Source of the DNA: Cinnamomum chago
Lineage: Eukaryota > Streptophyta > Magnoliopsida > Laurales > Lauraceae
Assembly: GCA_038049695.1 (NCBI GenBank)
Contig: CP142453.1
Location: forward strand, 19,472,001 to 19,536,000
Reading direction: 5' to 3'
DNA length: 64,000 nucleotides
Shown here piece by piece: positions 35,501 to 45,665 of this stretch (the first letter of the stretch is position 1; the number at the start of each line of letters is the position of its first letter). The position numbers were made by a program, and so were the translations under genes. Below the pieces are notes generated by a model, which worked only from the letters and a program-made list of their open reading frames with translations, searched no databases and was not told where the DNA came from.

Positions 35501-37079
35501 GAGTTGAGAAAGAGCTCCCCATTACTAATCTCGTCCACCCCACTTAGACCATAGCCCTTAGGAATCCAATCTAGGCTGTCCTAATGCCTAATTAGCCGTG
35601 CAAAGCCCTCAATCATCCAGCTATATATTGTCCAATCAATGACTCTTACAGATAAATCTTGCTGTTATTTTGCCCAATGATGACCCAGAGTCCGACTGCA
35701 CAATTCTGCTGCTCAATTGTCTGCAGTTAATGCTGTTAAACTAGCTGGAAACCAGTCCATGCCTACATATCCTTTTCTTTTCTTCTATTTTAGTTACATT
35801 TCTAGCAATCCACTTGTTCTTTTATATTTTTGTCATTACAACTCACATATTATGGCCTGAGTTTGTTAACCTGGGGACTGTTTCATATGGGCAGCTCAGG
35901 GGTGCCTAATGCCTACTTCTGTTGTAATTGAACCTCTTAACTGGATTTTTGGTTAAACCAGTTTTATATGGAGTTAAACAAATAGCACAAACATTTGGCT
36001 AATTTTCTTATTCATCCTCAAATGAATTAGTGGGAACTCTCCTAACCATTGAGTCATAAAAAGTTCCTTAGCAGCTTAATCCGGTGAGATGTGGAGCCCG
36101 CTTTCACCTTTGTTATGGATTGCGGCAGTGGATGGTGTTATACTTCTCCACAAGTAATTAACCATGGTGTCTTTATGCTAATCCTGTTTTGGAAAATAAA
36201 AGTGAAGGACCAATTGTCCAACTCAGGTTCCATACAGCCTTCTGGAGGCAATGCAACTTTGCTAATTGAAAACATGCGGTTCAGTGGATGAAGAATTCCA
36301 TGTGCTTTCACTCTCACATAATTAAATGCTTTACTCGATTTATTCATGTCCATGTGATGTAGTCATGTGCTCATGTATCTTCTCTAACTATTTTTATCTT
36401 ATGCCAGTGGGGAAAGCATGGAAAATGCTTTAAGAGCATGTTGTAAGGGAATCAAAATTGGTAAAATTCTTATCCATGGGGATCGTAACAATGGGAGACA
36501 GGTCAGTTGTATTACATCTTGTTCTGTTTGTAGTTTTTCTTTGTAAAGATCTATTTCCTTGGTTTCTCACTCTGTTGTGACATGCAGCTCATTTATGAGA
36601 ACCTACCATCAGATATTGCAGGCCGTCATGTTTTACTTCTTGACCCTGTTCTTGCTACAGGTTTGAACCTTCTGATATATAAATAAACTTATTCTTCCCA
36701 AAGTTCTTAACCGTGAATAATAACAATAACAACAATCGCTCTTTCAGGAAATTCTGCTGTCCATGCGATTAATTTGCTGATTAGTAAAGGTGTACCAGAG
36801 TCCAACATCATCTTCCTCAATCTTATATCAGTAGGTTATTTTGACAGATCCTTTCTTTGGTGATCTGAAACTCAAGCAGATCTATTTTTCTTGGTTGCTC
36901 ATTGTCATTGTGTAATTCAGGCCCCCGAAGGGATACATTGTGTGTGCAGGAACTTTCCAACTCTAAAGATTGTGACCTCAGAGATTGACACTGCACTGGA
37001 TGAAGCATTGCATGTACTTCCTGGTATGGGGCAGTTCGGGGATCGCTACTTTGGCACAGATAAACGCAATAAACCATGA
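19685..37079 (+). CDS. UKL: Uridine kinase/uracil phosphoribosyltransferase-like protein
   Basis: Fourteen coding exons with GT-AG junctions: 19685-19841, 20240-20331, 21350-21419, 23843-23961, 24430-24526, 26778-26857, 29649-29843, 30031-30114, 30223-30283, 33439-33499, 36408-36501, 36588-36660, 36748-36830, 36921-37079. They sum to 1425 nt, so 474 residues, the usual plant UKL length. The uridine kinase domain has P-loop G-G-T-A-S-G-K-T (56-63), D-S-F-Y, F-D-H-P-D-A-F-D and the R-D-T-V-E-R-G-R-D lid. The UPRT domain (from about 271) has C-K-R-L-C-G-V-S and the PRPP loop [12 protein letters not shown] (387-398). The kinase half phosphorylates uridine; the UPRT half resembles enzymes making UMP from uracil and PRPP, though its activity in plant UKLs is debated. 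No transit peptide is evident, so it resembles the cytosolic UKL3/4 type. All exons read without breaks, so the gene looks intact. Confidence 0.93.
19842..26777. other. UKL introns 1-5 contents
   Basis: The introns are AT-rich and mostly unique. Around 25850-26190 there are two similar blocks (GAAACTCTAATAATTGTTTAACT and TTCATACCAGGAAA each occur twice, about 180 bp apart), a local duplication. No coding element was recognised. Confidence 0.45.
27436..28240 (+). pseudogene. RTE-type LINE endonuclease remnant
   Basis: Broken frames encode the N-terminal endonuclease (exonuclease-endonuclease-phosphatase fold) of a plant non-LTR element. Visible pieces are [13 protein letters not shown] (27450 area), N-G-V-G-I-V-V-D (27600), D-K-V-M-M-I-K-I (27665), then after the TRIM A-S-P-R-V-G (28020), Q-F-W-E-V-M-D (28062) and G-D-F-H-G (28125). 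The conserved G-D-x-N-G is changed to G-D-F-H-G. A TRIM (27728-28016) splits it. Stops and frameshifts show it is dead. Reverse transcriptase is absent. Confidence 0.8.
27728..28016 (-). mobile_element. TRIM retrotransposon 1 (289 bp), nested in the LINE
   Basis: In minus orientation the 5' LTR is 28016-27945 (72 bp, TGTTAGG...TGACA). It is immediately followed by a 13-nt primer binding site TGGTATCAGAGCC (27944-27932), complementary to initiator Met-tRNA. The 3' LTR is 27807-27728, preceded by purines AATAGGGGG. Flanks are GGCGC (27723-27727) and GGTGC (28017-28021), a 5-bp duplication with one mismatch. There is no coding capacity, as expected of TRIMs. Confidence 0.88.
28318..28641 (-). 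mobile_element. TRIM retrotransposon 2 (324 bp)
   Basis: Two 119-bp LTRs: 5' at 28641-28523 and 3' at 28436-28318, read on minus. The 3' LTR starts TGTTGGGAAAGTCC, a typical plant TRIM start. A decayed primer binding site (28522-28510, 11 of 13 positions as in TRIM 1) and a purine tract TGAGGGGGAG precede the 3' LTR. A perfect 5-bp duplication GATGC lies at 28313-28317 and 28642-28646. It is non-coding. Confidence 0.9.
28826..28873 (+). repeat. RTE/Au-SINE-like 3' tail
   Basis: The sequence GCCGACCCCAAATTAATGGGAT runs into GATGATGG. This GCCGACCCC...TGGGA...(GAT)n form is the common 3' end of plant RTE LINEs and related SINEs as I recall them. It could be the tail of the LINE at 27436-28240, in the same orientation. 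Confidence 0.5.
28874..29648. other. Rest of UKL intron 6
   Basis: AT-rich intron sequence ending in AATTGCAG at 29648. Nothing else is recognised. Confidence 0.4.
30373..30432 (-). repeat. (ATC)n plus AAAGCC tail fragment
   Basis: GTCATCATCACCATCATCATT followed by ATCAAAGCCTTAT is the reverse complement of the RTE/SINE-type (GAT)n tail seen at 28826 and 32535. Confidence 0.4.
30820..30945. repeat. Short tandem repeat, about 38-40 bp unit
   Basis: Three to four degenerate copies of GTGTGATCAAGATTCCTAACC(ATTT) in UKL intron 9. Confidence 0.6.
30950..31205. repeat. Two-copy duplication, each copy led by a poly-G tract
   Basis: Runs of about 15-16 G at 30960-30975 and 31083-31099 each precede a roughly 100-bp nearly identical block containing TCTTTGATAAGCAAGAGAAAG and ATGCCCTTTTGCCCCTCA. 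The period is about 123 bp. Confidence 0.8.
32535..32740 (-). repeat. RTE/Au-SINE-like fragment with (ATC)n tail
   Basis: An ATC microsatellite (32540-32572) adjoins AAAGCCTTGTCCCAACTATG, then GGGGTCGGCTACATGAATTC. This is the reverse orientation of the family tail at 28826. Similar fragments occur at 45800-45870 and 51650-51800. Confidence 0.5.
34603..34992. repeat. 195-bp tandem duplication in UKL intron 10
   Basis: CAGAACCACCCAAAACCC occurs at 34603 and 34798, with the following about 190 bp nearly identical in both copies. The large open frame near 34895-35287 overlaps this duplication and has no recognisable similarity. Confidence 0.8.
34993..36407. other. Remaining part of UKL intron 10
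   Basis: It contains a promoter-like TCTATAAATAGAGACC at about 35333 within sequence that may be a degraded LTR. No element boundaries could be found. The rest is unremarkable intron. Confidence 0.35.
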
Positions 37080-39555
37080 AGCATCGGCATCACAAGCTGA
37101 TACGAACTCAAAGAAAGACTACATGACTAGATGATGCTGATACAAACATCAGCATCATTAAGAGCAAAAAATTTTCAGCAACTTAATTGAGAATTTCTAA
37201 TTGTGAGACATTAGAAATTTTGACTCCTGGATTGATTGTTAAGGTATGATGGGAGTTGTTAAATGCATCTGTTGTTTTGAAAGAAAGGGCATCTTGATGT
37301 GTCTGATTCAGTGACCTTTGTTGCAGCAATTGTTTTGTGTGGGGGCGGGGGGGGGGGGGGGGGGGGCTGGCTGGGGGGTTGCATGTGACTCAATCAAGCC
37401 ATATCAATTTGGTCAGTACTGGCATCAGTATGATTCAGGGGACTAACATGCAATGCAACTAGGATTTCATGCATGAAGACTGGTTTGTGCCACCAGAAGA
37501 TTCTAGACTTTGTGGATTTCTGATTCCATGGGAAAGAGGAATCCTGCATTCCTACCCCTTTGATAGGATCATAGGAAGCTGAAATCCTCTCTATTGAGGA
37601 AAATCAGTTCATTTTTCCTTTTCCATAAGGAAATTGTGTTGCACCAACCAATGGAATAGTGGGTGGGGCATACAGAAAATCAGAATAATTTTCCTCTTTA
37701 TCACATAATCCTCTCGTAGCACAAACGTTCCCTAAACTGTTGCAAGCCTTACTTTTCTTGTTTTGATGTTGACACCATTATGAATTATTTTGTTATAAAA
37801 ATTTTACTCAAAATTCTCATGGAATGATTTGTTCAACCTTCCTAGTAATAAGCACTGTGAAAGATATGAACATATCATTGATAGGCCATGCCTTAAAGTG
37901 TTGAGCTGTGCTCTTATATGGGCCCCATCTTAGATTGGCCATAGCTGCATTGTAATTCAAAAACTTGGAAGCTCAACTTGACTAGTAAGGTTAATGAACC
38001 GAGTAACATGGGTGAGTCTAGCTGAGTACTCAGGCCTCCTTTATCTGATTCACAGTTCATCTAATTCGCCTAGAAGTTTGAAGATCCCATTTTGGTACAT
38101 GTTAGAGTCCCCAAATTTATTGGGGTACATTAATTTAGTTGGGTTGTTCTCCCAGATTGCACTTCGAGTTCTCTCTTTTGTGTGTGATTGGTTACATGAC
38201 TTTGGAACCCACAACCTCAAGTTGCAATAGCAAGCAACTGCCACTCTTGTCATTTGAGTTCTCTTACTTTAATTTCAAAGGTTCATTTCTTAATGAGTTT
38301 CACATTATAGTTTAATATAGTTTTGTCTCAACTTGCATGTTTCTCTGTGAAGTATATGGTTCATTTGCATAATTTTTATTTTTAGTATTGAAAAGATTTT
38401 TGATCATGATACAATCAATTCATAAGTTGCCCTTGAAAAGAGGCTTCCAATGATTTGAAGACACGAACTCTTTCATGAAAAGAGAACTCAGGGTTCATTT
38501 ATTAATGAAAGTGTGTTGTTAATTGTTGTATTAATTATTATAAATATGGAAAATAATCAAGGGTCCTATTTTTTGTTTTTGTTTTTTTATTGTTAAACGA
38601 TGGGAGATGAGTGATTTATAGGGTTCATGTCAAGCAATCCATGCCAATGAATATTACTTGACTAGTACTTTGTTAAAGGGCCTTTCCTAAACTGCAACAG
38701 CAATCAAAATGTTTATCCATTGATTGGAAACGTAGAAATGCTGAAAAAAGAAGAAGAAAAAAGTGGTTCAGGCAGTGAAAGCAAAACCAAATAACACAAA
38801 TTTCACTCTAATGGAAGATGTTCGTCATTAATTTCAACGGTGTGTGAAAAAATGAGGTTAGCCAAACATTCAAAACCAACCAAATATATCCATCTTGTAA
38901 TATTTGATAACTTGGTCAAATAATCTAATATAATATATATCAAATTTAGAATCCCTTAAACTTTATCTTACAATCTAACAAAATGAGGCAAATGAATTCT
39001 TATATGCTAATGAAATTAGCCGTAAGTCCTCTTCCAGTAATTTCGCTTGAAGAGGAAACTCATTTCAAAGTAGACCTATGGGAATCCACTAGAATTAAAG
39101 CTGTTCATTCCAATACCTTGAGATTGCACAAGAGATTGACGACCAAAGGGCCCTTTTTAGACCTAGGTCATTTCAATTTAGATGCTCTTCTGGGTTACGA
39201 CCTTCGTGCACTTGACTCAATTGACCCAAAACAACTAACAAGTTCTTCCCCGGTAACCAAAACTGTCTTTCAAGGCAAAAATTTCAGCCTTTTTGTTTTT
39301 CATAATCAAATAGATCTCCCGCTCAGCACATTTCAGAGCCATTATTACTACATAAAATATGATCAAAACTATCTTTTACCGCAAACTCCGCCTTTAATGG
39401 CTCAAATTCGATCTTTTTCGAGAAAAAAAAACAAATCTCAAGCTGCATGTTATGAATATTGAAAGGTCAATTTTTAGGTTGAAGAGTACTTAATAGATTT
39501 TTTTATCTTAAACATCCCTGTAAAACCCATCAACCAAAATACATATATATTATAC
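37080..39555. other. UKL 3' UTR and intergenic region
   Basis: A poly-G tract interrupted once lies at about 37341-37366. An open frame at 38983-39462 (159 codons) has no recognisable domain and an ordinary AT-rich composition; I do not call it a gene. No other feature is supported. Confidence 0.4.
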
Positions 39556-39906
39556 AGGTGAGAACTAGTTGACACTTATTATATGAAAACCTTTTTACGG
39601 GGCCCAACTAGCAATCCATCCAAACCTAGCAACCAATATAAAACCCTCTGATAGTCACTAATCCTAAAGATTGACACACATTTAAATGAACTGAAGTGTT
39701 GGATCGATGGTCGAATATATTTTCTTAATATGAACCCATTAAATTTGTGGGCCACAGATGATGGGGTTAGGATATGAGTTTGGGGTTAAACTTGATACTT
39801 GGAGTGGTTTTACGTAGATCTTTCTATCTTCCGATCCCATCCCCAAATGGAGCCTACAATTGGGCCCCGCAGAAAATTTGTCAAAGTTCCCACTTGGGTA
39901 TCACCC
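39556..39906 (-). mobile_element. Degraded MITE, same family as 53658-54035
   Basis: The left part GGTGAGAACTAGTT and the right end CCCACTTGGGTATCACCC match, in reverse orientation, the two ends of the MITE at 53658-54035. Internal blocks such as TTGTGGGCCACAGATGATGG and CCCATCCCCAAATGG also match. The left arm is shortened. Confidence 0.6.
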
Positions 39907-40159
39907 AATTATATAAGCATAAAAGAGGCTATATGCCCAGATACTTTGCTTTACTGCATCGACAGAAAAACATCGAAGAAAACTATCAATACGGGCATGT
40001 TTGTGTAGCCAATTTCCAAGGAAAAGTAGATGGTTTTCCACGAAAAACTTATTTTTCATGAGTTTGATGCGGTATTTTTCTGCGGAAAAACCTTTTTATC
40101 ATGTCAGCCTTTTCCTTAGTTACCATGGAAATAGACTTCCCGGGGAGGGAGGGGTGGTA

Positions 40160-40225
40160 TGGGAAGTCTATATAAAAACTGCCCCCATTTATATACTCAT
40201 TTTCCAACCCATTTCTGATCCAGAA
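40160..40225 (+). promoter_or_regulatory. Promoter-like TATA and telo-box
   Basis: CTATATAAAA at 40168-40177 is followed about 45 nt later by AAACCCTAGG (telo-box type, common in promoters of housekeeping genes). A CT-rich leader follows. It may start a transcript reaching MED4, but a second candidate lies near 41280-41300 (GGGCCCTAGGGTTT). Confidence 0.4.
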
Positions 40226-40820
40226 AACCCTAGGCGTCTCTTGCATCTCATCTCCTTCTTGGACGAGATAACTGCCCCCTTTACCTAGGCGCCCCCAGCA
40301 TCTCACCTACCACCTCCTCTCTCCCTCTCTCTGCTCCTCTTCGACCCAAACCCCTGCGGCCAACCACATCGCGCAGCGTCTACACCCTGCCTGGCCACCT
40401 CCCCCATCTCTCTTTTCCACCGTCTCTGCAGGCATGTCTCTCTGGGTTTTTCCATTTCCATTGGAGAACGATGAGCTAGTAGGGTTTTGGATCACATGGA
40501 GATATCATCATTGCACAACTTGAGGTGGGCCATTCTCTGCATGTGTTTGATTAGATTGTCGCCATTCTCTGCATGTATCTGATTAGATTTTCGGCCATTC
40601 TTTGCATGAGCTGGTAGGATTTTGAATTTGATTTGTTTATTAAATTTGATTTTTCTTTGTTAATTGGATTGCTTGATGTCTACTGAATGTAATTTTGATT
40701 TGTTGTCTAGCAAAATGGCTTGATTTGTGTTTGATAAATAAAATAGTATCAGTGAAGAATCCACAATTGCACCAAACATGAAAAATATCTTTTGACCAAG
40801 AAAATAATTCTACACCAAAC

Positions 40821-41090
40821 ATGGATTGCCACCTTCCTTGGAACTCCTTTTCTACAGAATTTAATTACCACTGATTTTGCTGATGTGCCAATTTCCACTT
40901 TCCACAGAACATGGATTGCCACCTTCCTTGGAACTCCTTTTCTACAGAATTTAATTACCACTGATTTTGCTGATGTGCCAATTTCCACTTTCCACAGAAC
41001 ATGGATTGCCACCTTCCTTGGAACTCCTTTTCTACAGAATTTAATTACCACTGATTTTGCTGATGTGCCAATTTCCACTTTCCACAGAAA
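40821..41090. repeat. Perfect 3 x 90 bp tandem repeat
   Basis: Three copies starting ATGGATTGCCACC at 40821, 40911 and 41001 appear identical. 90 is a multiple of three, so the repeat is open on both strands (135 and 109 codon frames); these are shadows of the repeat rather than genes. It lies about 0.9-1.2 kb upstream of the MED4 start codon. Confidence 0.95.
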
Positions 41091-41984
41091 TTACCGTTAC
41101 ACAAACGTGCCACAAATACAAGCCACCCGACGACGACCCTCCTGGAGGAACTGCAGAGGCTGGCATCCCATTTCTCCTTCTTCTTCTTCATCATCCTGAG
41201 AGAGGTACGGTACGGGATTATTCATTCATCCAATAAGGAAGTATTGTTTTGAAATTCTGAATAATTCAGTTCCTGTTAAACAAACGGGCCCTAGGGTTTC
41301 TGATTAAGTAAGTCTAGGGCTTTCAGAGAAACCCCTCTCCCCTTCTCTCCCAATACGATTTGCAGAAACCCATTTTAAGTAACATCTTTTCATTCTCCTT
41401 TTCTCTGTATTACCACCCAAATCGTGTTTCTTTTTGATTTTTTTTTTTGGTTGGATTTCCCCAACACCCAATTCAATATTTGGGTTCTGTTTTCCATCAC
41501 TTTATTCCAATTCAATCCACCAAATAGATTTACTGTGGCGCGTTTGGTGGGTTATAAAATGAGGGGATTTTGGGATTGATGGGTATTCTTGTTTACCTTG
41601 AAGAAATGCTTTGTTTGTAATGGTTGAATGCAATCTCTATGAAAACCCACTTTGAATGTACTTGTTGTAAATGTGTATGAGAGGGGATGTCTCAAGTAAA
41701 GAAGTGCTAAGCCTTTAGCTGTGTGTATTGGTCAAGATCCAATTTTTAGTATATATTTTGTACTTGATCAAGTTGATGGGTGAATATTATTCTTTTTCTG
41801 AAGTCCACTTTTCAACAATTTTATTATGATGTATTGTGAATGGCAGGCAGGTGATGTTTTGGGGTGAAGAAAGGCCAAACTTGTAGAGTATGAACACTTT
41901 CATTTCAGATTTTTCTGCTATAAAATGTCCCAGGAGATAAAGTTTCTCTTTTAAGGGTTTTGAGGATTCAAACAGGGCCTAAAA

Positions 41985-43175
41985 ATGTTGCAGAGTCACC
42001 ACCCGCAACAAATCCTCCCCTCTCCAGCGAGGTTAGGTCTAACAAACCCCAATTCCCCTTCTGTTCCTAACCCTTCCACACCCAAACTTTCCTCTACTTC
42101 CCAACAACCCCAGCAGCAGCAGCAGCAAACAGCAACACCTACAGTAACAAAAACATCTTCCACACTCCTCTCTCTCCTTCCTCCTCTTCCGCGTGCACAA
42201 TCCCTCCTCCTCCAAATGGCTTCCCTCGCGACCAAGCTGTTTGACATCTCCCCCAACCGGTCTCACTGGATCACCTCCTTCCGTGGCTCCCTCCCTAGCT
42301 TCCTTCCTTCCCAAACCCAAACCCAAACCCTAACCCACACTGCTGATTCAGTTTCCTCCACCAAAGAGATCCTCTCCTCTTTCACCTCCCTCCAAACTCA
42401 GCTCTTTGAAGCTGTTGCACAGCTGCAAGAGATCCTCGATCTCCAAGACGCCAAGCAGAAAGTTGCCCACGACATCCGTTCCATGGACAACTACATCCTT
42501 GCTTTCACCAAGAAGCTCAAAGAAGCTGTGCAGGTCCTTGAGCTCCTCGTTGATGATTACTCCGATTATCGTCAACCGAAGCGTCTCAAATCAGGTACTA
42601 CTGCTCCTTCTACATTGAATCTGTCGGACATCTTGTCATACGCGCACAGGATAAGCTATACCACCTTTGCCCCGCCCGAGTTTGGTGCTGGAGAAGCCCC
42701 CCTCCGTGGGGCTCTCCCCCCAGCCCCACAAGATGAGCAGATGCGTGCGTCGCAGCTCTACAATTTTGCTGATCTAGATGTAGGGCTGCCCAAAGAGGTT
42801 GAAACCAAGGAGAAGGCTGTTGAGACACTGATCGAAAGTCCAATAACAACTGAGAACCCGCTCGCGACAATGATGCAGGGAATGCTTGTTCCCCCGCCAA
42901 TCCCTTCAGGTTGGCGTCCTGGAATGCCAGTGGAACTGCCAACCGACTTGCCACCTGTGCCACCAGGCTGGAAACCTGGGGACCCTGTTCCATTGCCTCC
43001 ATTGGAAGCCCTTGTTGGGCCTAAGAAGGATGAGGAGCAAAGACCTGCTCCACCAAAGGTGCCAGCAGCAATACCGGTTAGACCTGTTGTTCTTGATATT
43101 AACCCAGATCATGATGATTACAGTAGTGATTACAGCAGTGATGTGGGAAGCTCTGACGAGGACGATGAAGATTGA
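41985..43175 (+). CDS. MED4: Mediator complex subunit 4
   Basis: A single exon of 396 residues, close to the length of plant MED4 proteins. The N-terminus is Ser/Pro/Gln-rich with a CAG-coded Gln run (residues 42-48). A helical, coiled-coil-like region follows at about 95-200, containing L-Q-E-I-L-D-L-Q-D-A and a K-K-L-K-E-A segment. Then come S-Y-A-H-R-I-S-Y-T-T-F-A-P-P-E-F (about 220-235), typical of MED4, a proline-rich part with two related motifs S-G-W-R-P-G-M-P and P-G-W-K-P-G-D-P (about 307-331), and an acidic C-terminus. MED4 is a middle-module subunit of Mediator, which links transcription factors to RNA polymerase II in the nucleus. An acceptor AAACAG ending at 41975 suggests a 5' UTR intron (donor GTACGG near 41204). 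The sequence looks intact. Confidence 0.93.
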   Translation: MLQSHHPQQILPSPARLGLTNPNSPSVPNPSTPKLSSTSQQPQQQQQQTATPTVTKTSSTLLSLLPPLPRAQSLLLQMASLATKLFDISPNRSHWITSFRGSLPSFLPSQTQTQTLTHTADSVSSTKEILSSFTSLQTQLFEAVAQLQEILDLQDAKQKVAHDIRSMDNYILAFTKKLKEAVQVLELLVDDYSDYRQPKRLKSGTTAPSTLNLSDILSYAHRISYTTFAPPEFGAGEAPLRGALPPAPQDEQMRASQLYNFADLDVGLPKEVETKEKAVETLIESPITTENPLATMMQGMLVPPPIPSGWRPGMPVELPTDLPPVPPGWKPGDPVPLPPLEALVGPKKDEEQRPAPPKVPAAIPVRPVVLDINPDHDDYSSDYSSDVGSSDEDDED

Positions 43176-43183
43176 TTGTCAGA

Positions 43184-43985
43184 TTTAGGCCATGTTTATT
43201 GTCTTGGTAATGTTAGTATTGTTGTTTCTAAGTGAATTGGTTCTACTAGATTTTACCATTCAGCCAGAGTTATATAATTTCCATTACTCTTGCAAAATGA
43301 TTTGTATCTGTGGTTCTTCCATTGTAACTCATCTCTAGCTTTTATCCTATCCGTCTCTTCTCTTACCTTCTTCCTGTGTTTTTATACTGATTAGAATGTG
43401 TCGGCCTATTTATGCATTTGAAACCTTCCTTGATAAGATATGTAGATGTTAATGGGTCTTTTCCAACATCATCATCATCATTGAAGCCTTATTTCATCTA
43501 GTCATTGAATATCTTGTAGGACTGTACCAAAAGGTATTTTGAAAATTCCTTATGAAAACTGATACTAATCTTGAATAGTTCAATTTAGGCTATGTTTACT
43601 GTCTTGGTAATGGTAGTATTGTTGTTTCTAAATGAATTGGCTGTACTATATTTTACCATTCAGCCAGAGTTATATAATTTCCATTACTCTTGCAAAATGA
43701 TTTATATCTGTGGTTCTTCCATTGTAACTCATCTCTAGCTTTTATCCTATCTGTCTCTTCATCTTTACCTTCTTCCTGTGTTTTTTATACTGATTACTAT
43801 GTGTCGGGCTATTTATGCATTGGAAACCTTCCTTGATAAGATACGTAGAGGTTAATGGATCTTTTCCAACATCATCATCATCATTGAAGCCTTATTCCAT
43901 CTATTCACTGAATATCTTATAGGACTGTACTGAAAGGTATTTTTAAAATTCCTGATAAAAACTGATAATAATATTGAATAATTAT
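43184..43985. repeat. 400-bp tandem duplication of the MED4 3' flank
   Basis: The sequence from AGATTTAGGCCATGTTTATTG (43181) recurs 400 bp later at 43581 with about 90% identity over nearly the whole unit. It includes the 3' UTR and a CATCATCATCATCATTGAAGCC motif in each copy. Potential poly(A) signals are thus duplicated. Confidence 0.88.
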
Positions 43986-45434
43986 TCAGCTCCAATTACT
44001 ACTTAATTTGAATTATGATGAAGTATTTTTTGTGGACTGCTATAAAAGCATTCTGAAATCTTATCGGTCTTTACATCATTTTGAATAATTTCGGTAACAT
44101 GCATCTGTGTTTTCTAAAGCCACAGATAAATAAATATACTAATAACATAATCATGTCTACTGCTCTGTGTTGAGAGTAAATGAGCATATGTGGAGTACTG
44201 TACTAGTCATGGGCCACTAATTTGGTTGTGGTGAGGAGTGCTATATTGGATATTATCTTTGTTCTTCTTCTAGATAATTTGGATGATTTACTTTATTTAT
44301 AATTAGAGATAATTACAGATCTAAAAGATTTGTAATTGTTGATCTAAAAAATCTAAAAGATTTGTAATCGTGCAATCAGGGGATTATATTTAGAAACTAG
44401 ATAATATAAAGGGTGGTCTCCCTCAATGGTAGATCATCACTTTCACTTCTCTTGCTCCTTATTTCTTCTCTCTTTAATAGACAAACATGGAATACGAGCA
44501 GGGAATTCTTGTTCCTGAGTGTTTTTTATATCTCCCCCTTGCGCATGTTCTCCTCTTCTGATTTGCTTCCATGGTGATTGAGCAATCAAAGAACTGAAGC
44601 CCATCACACTTGGCAGACTAGCTGACAGTCTTGAAAGCTTTTCTGATAGCACCACAACAGCCCTCTTAATACCTGTTACAGTGATCGATGTGTCCTAGGG
44701 TCTTCCAACCAGAAGGCCCTGCTTCATGTAGACCGCCAGCAGATAGGTCCATAGGAGTATAGGGCCATACCAGCATGGATGCAAGGCCCTGTTTTATGAA
44801 TAGCTTGCTGAAAGGTCCACAGGACCATAATAGTATGGGGAAAGGTCTTGTTCTTTGGTTTTCCTGTTCTATAGGGCGATATAGATCAAGTGCAGGATGA
44901 GTAAACCATCCTCTTCTAGATCAGCAGCTCTAGGCCAGTTTATATTTGGTCACTTTCCTATCATGGATTGTTCTTTAGATGTTACATGCTTTAGAAAGTT
45001 GTTTTGTAAATTTTTCCCACACCATGGAGGTATGAAATTAGCGTTTCTTTCATCCTGAGTTGATAATTAGCAGTTCCCTTCTTTCATGTAGAGGGATTTC
45101 GCAAAGCACTTCCTTTCTACACCATGGGTGGTAACATTAATAAGCAGCTTGGAATGAGACTCACAGCAGCCTTGTTAAATGGTAGGAATTATTTGTCATG
45201 GGCCCCATCTGAGGAAATGTTTATCAGGAGTGCAGGGAAGTTGAAGTACATAAATAGAAAGATGCATGAACCTGCTGAAGATGATCTATCTTATGATGAT
45301 TGGGAATGTGGAAATCTTACTGTAATGTCTTGGCTCATAAATTCGATGGAACCAAGCATCAGTGTCTTGAAAGGGCAAAAGAAATCTGGAAAACTGTGGC
45401 AAAAATATACTTGCAGAAGGCTGATTTGATCCAT

Positions 45435-45435
45435 A

Positions 45436-45479
<44 letters not shown>

Positions 45480-45480
45480 T
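45435..45480. repeat. (TA)n microsatellite
   Basis: A TATATA run with one CATATA interruption; it is the insertion site of the MITE that follows. Confidence 0.9.
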
Positions 45481-45665
45481 GAGAAAGTTTCAAGTGCATC
45501 TATCCCTCACCATAGGGTGACAGACACTTCCCATTTTTGCACATGAAGACAAGGATGTGTACCTCACCCTATGTATTTGAAAAGTAGCTTTTGTACTTGA
45601 AAATATCAAATTATGGAAGTGTCCCTCACCCTATGGTGAGGGATGGATGCACTTGAAACCTCCCC
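45481..45665. mobile_element. MITE inserted in a (TA)n run
   Basis: A 185-bp inverted repeat: the left arm GAGAAAGTTTCAAGTGCATC pairs with the right arm read in reverse, GGGGAGGTTTCAAGTGCATC. Both are followed by (C/T)ATCCCTCACCATAGGGTGA. TATATA sequence flanks both sides, so a 9-bp duplication inside the run is possible but cannot be proven. Confidence 0.8.

Noticed and set aside
38983-39462. 159-codon open frame as a gene
   Set aside because: No recognisable domain, no promoter or splice context, composition like the surrounding AT-rich DNA; a chance frame is as likely.
40792-41199. 135-codon frame upstream of MED4
   Set aside because: It is open only because a 90-bp unit is repeated three times; the opposite strand is open as well.
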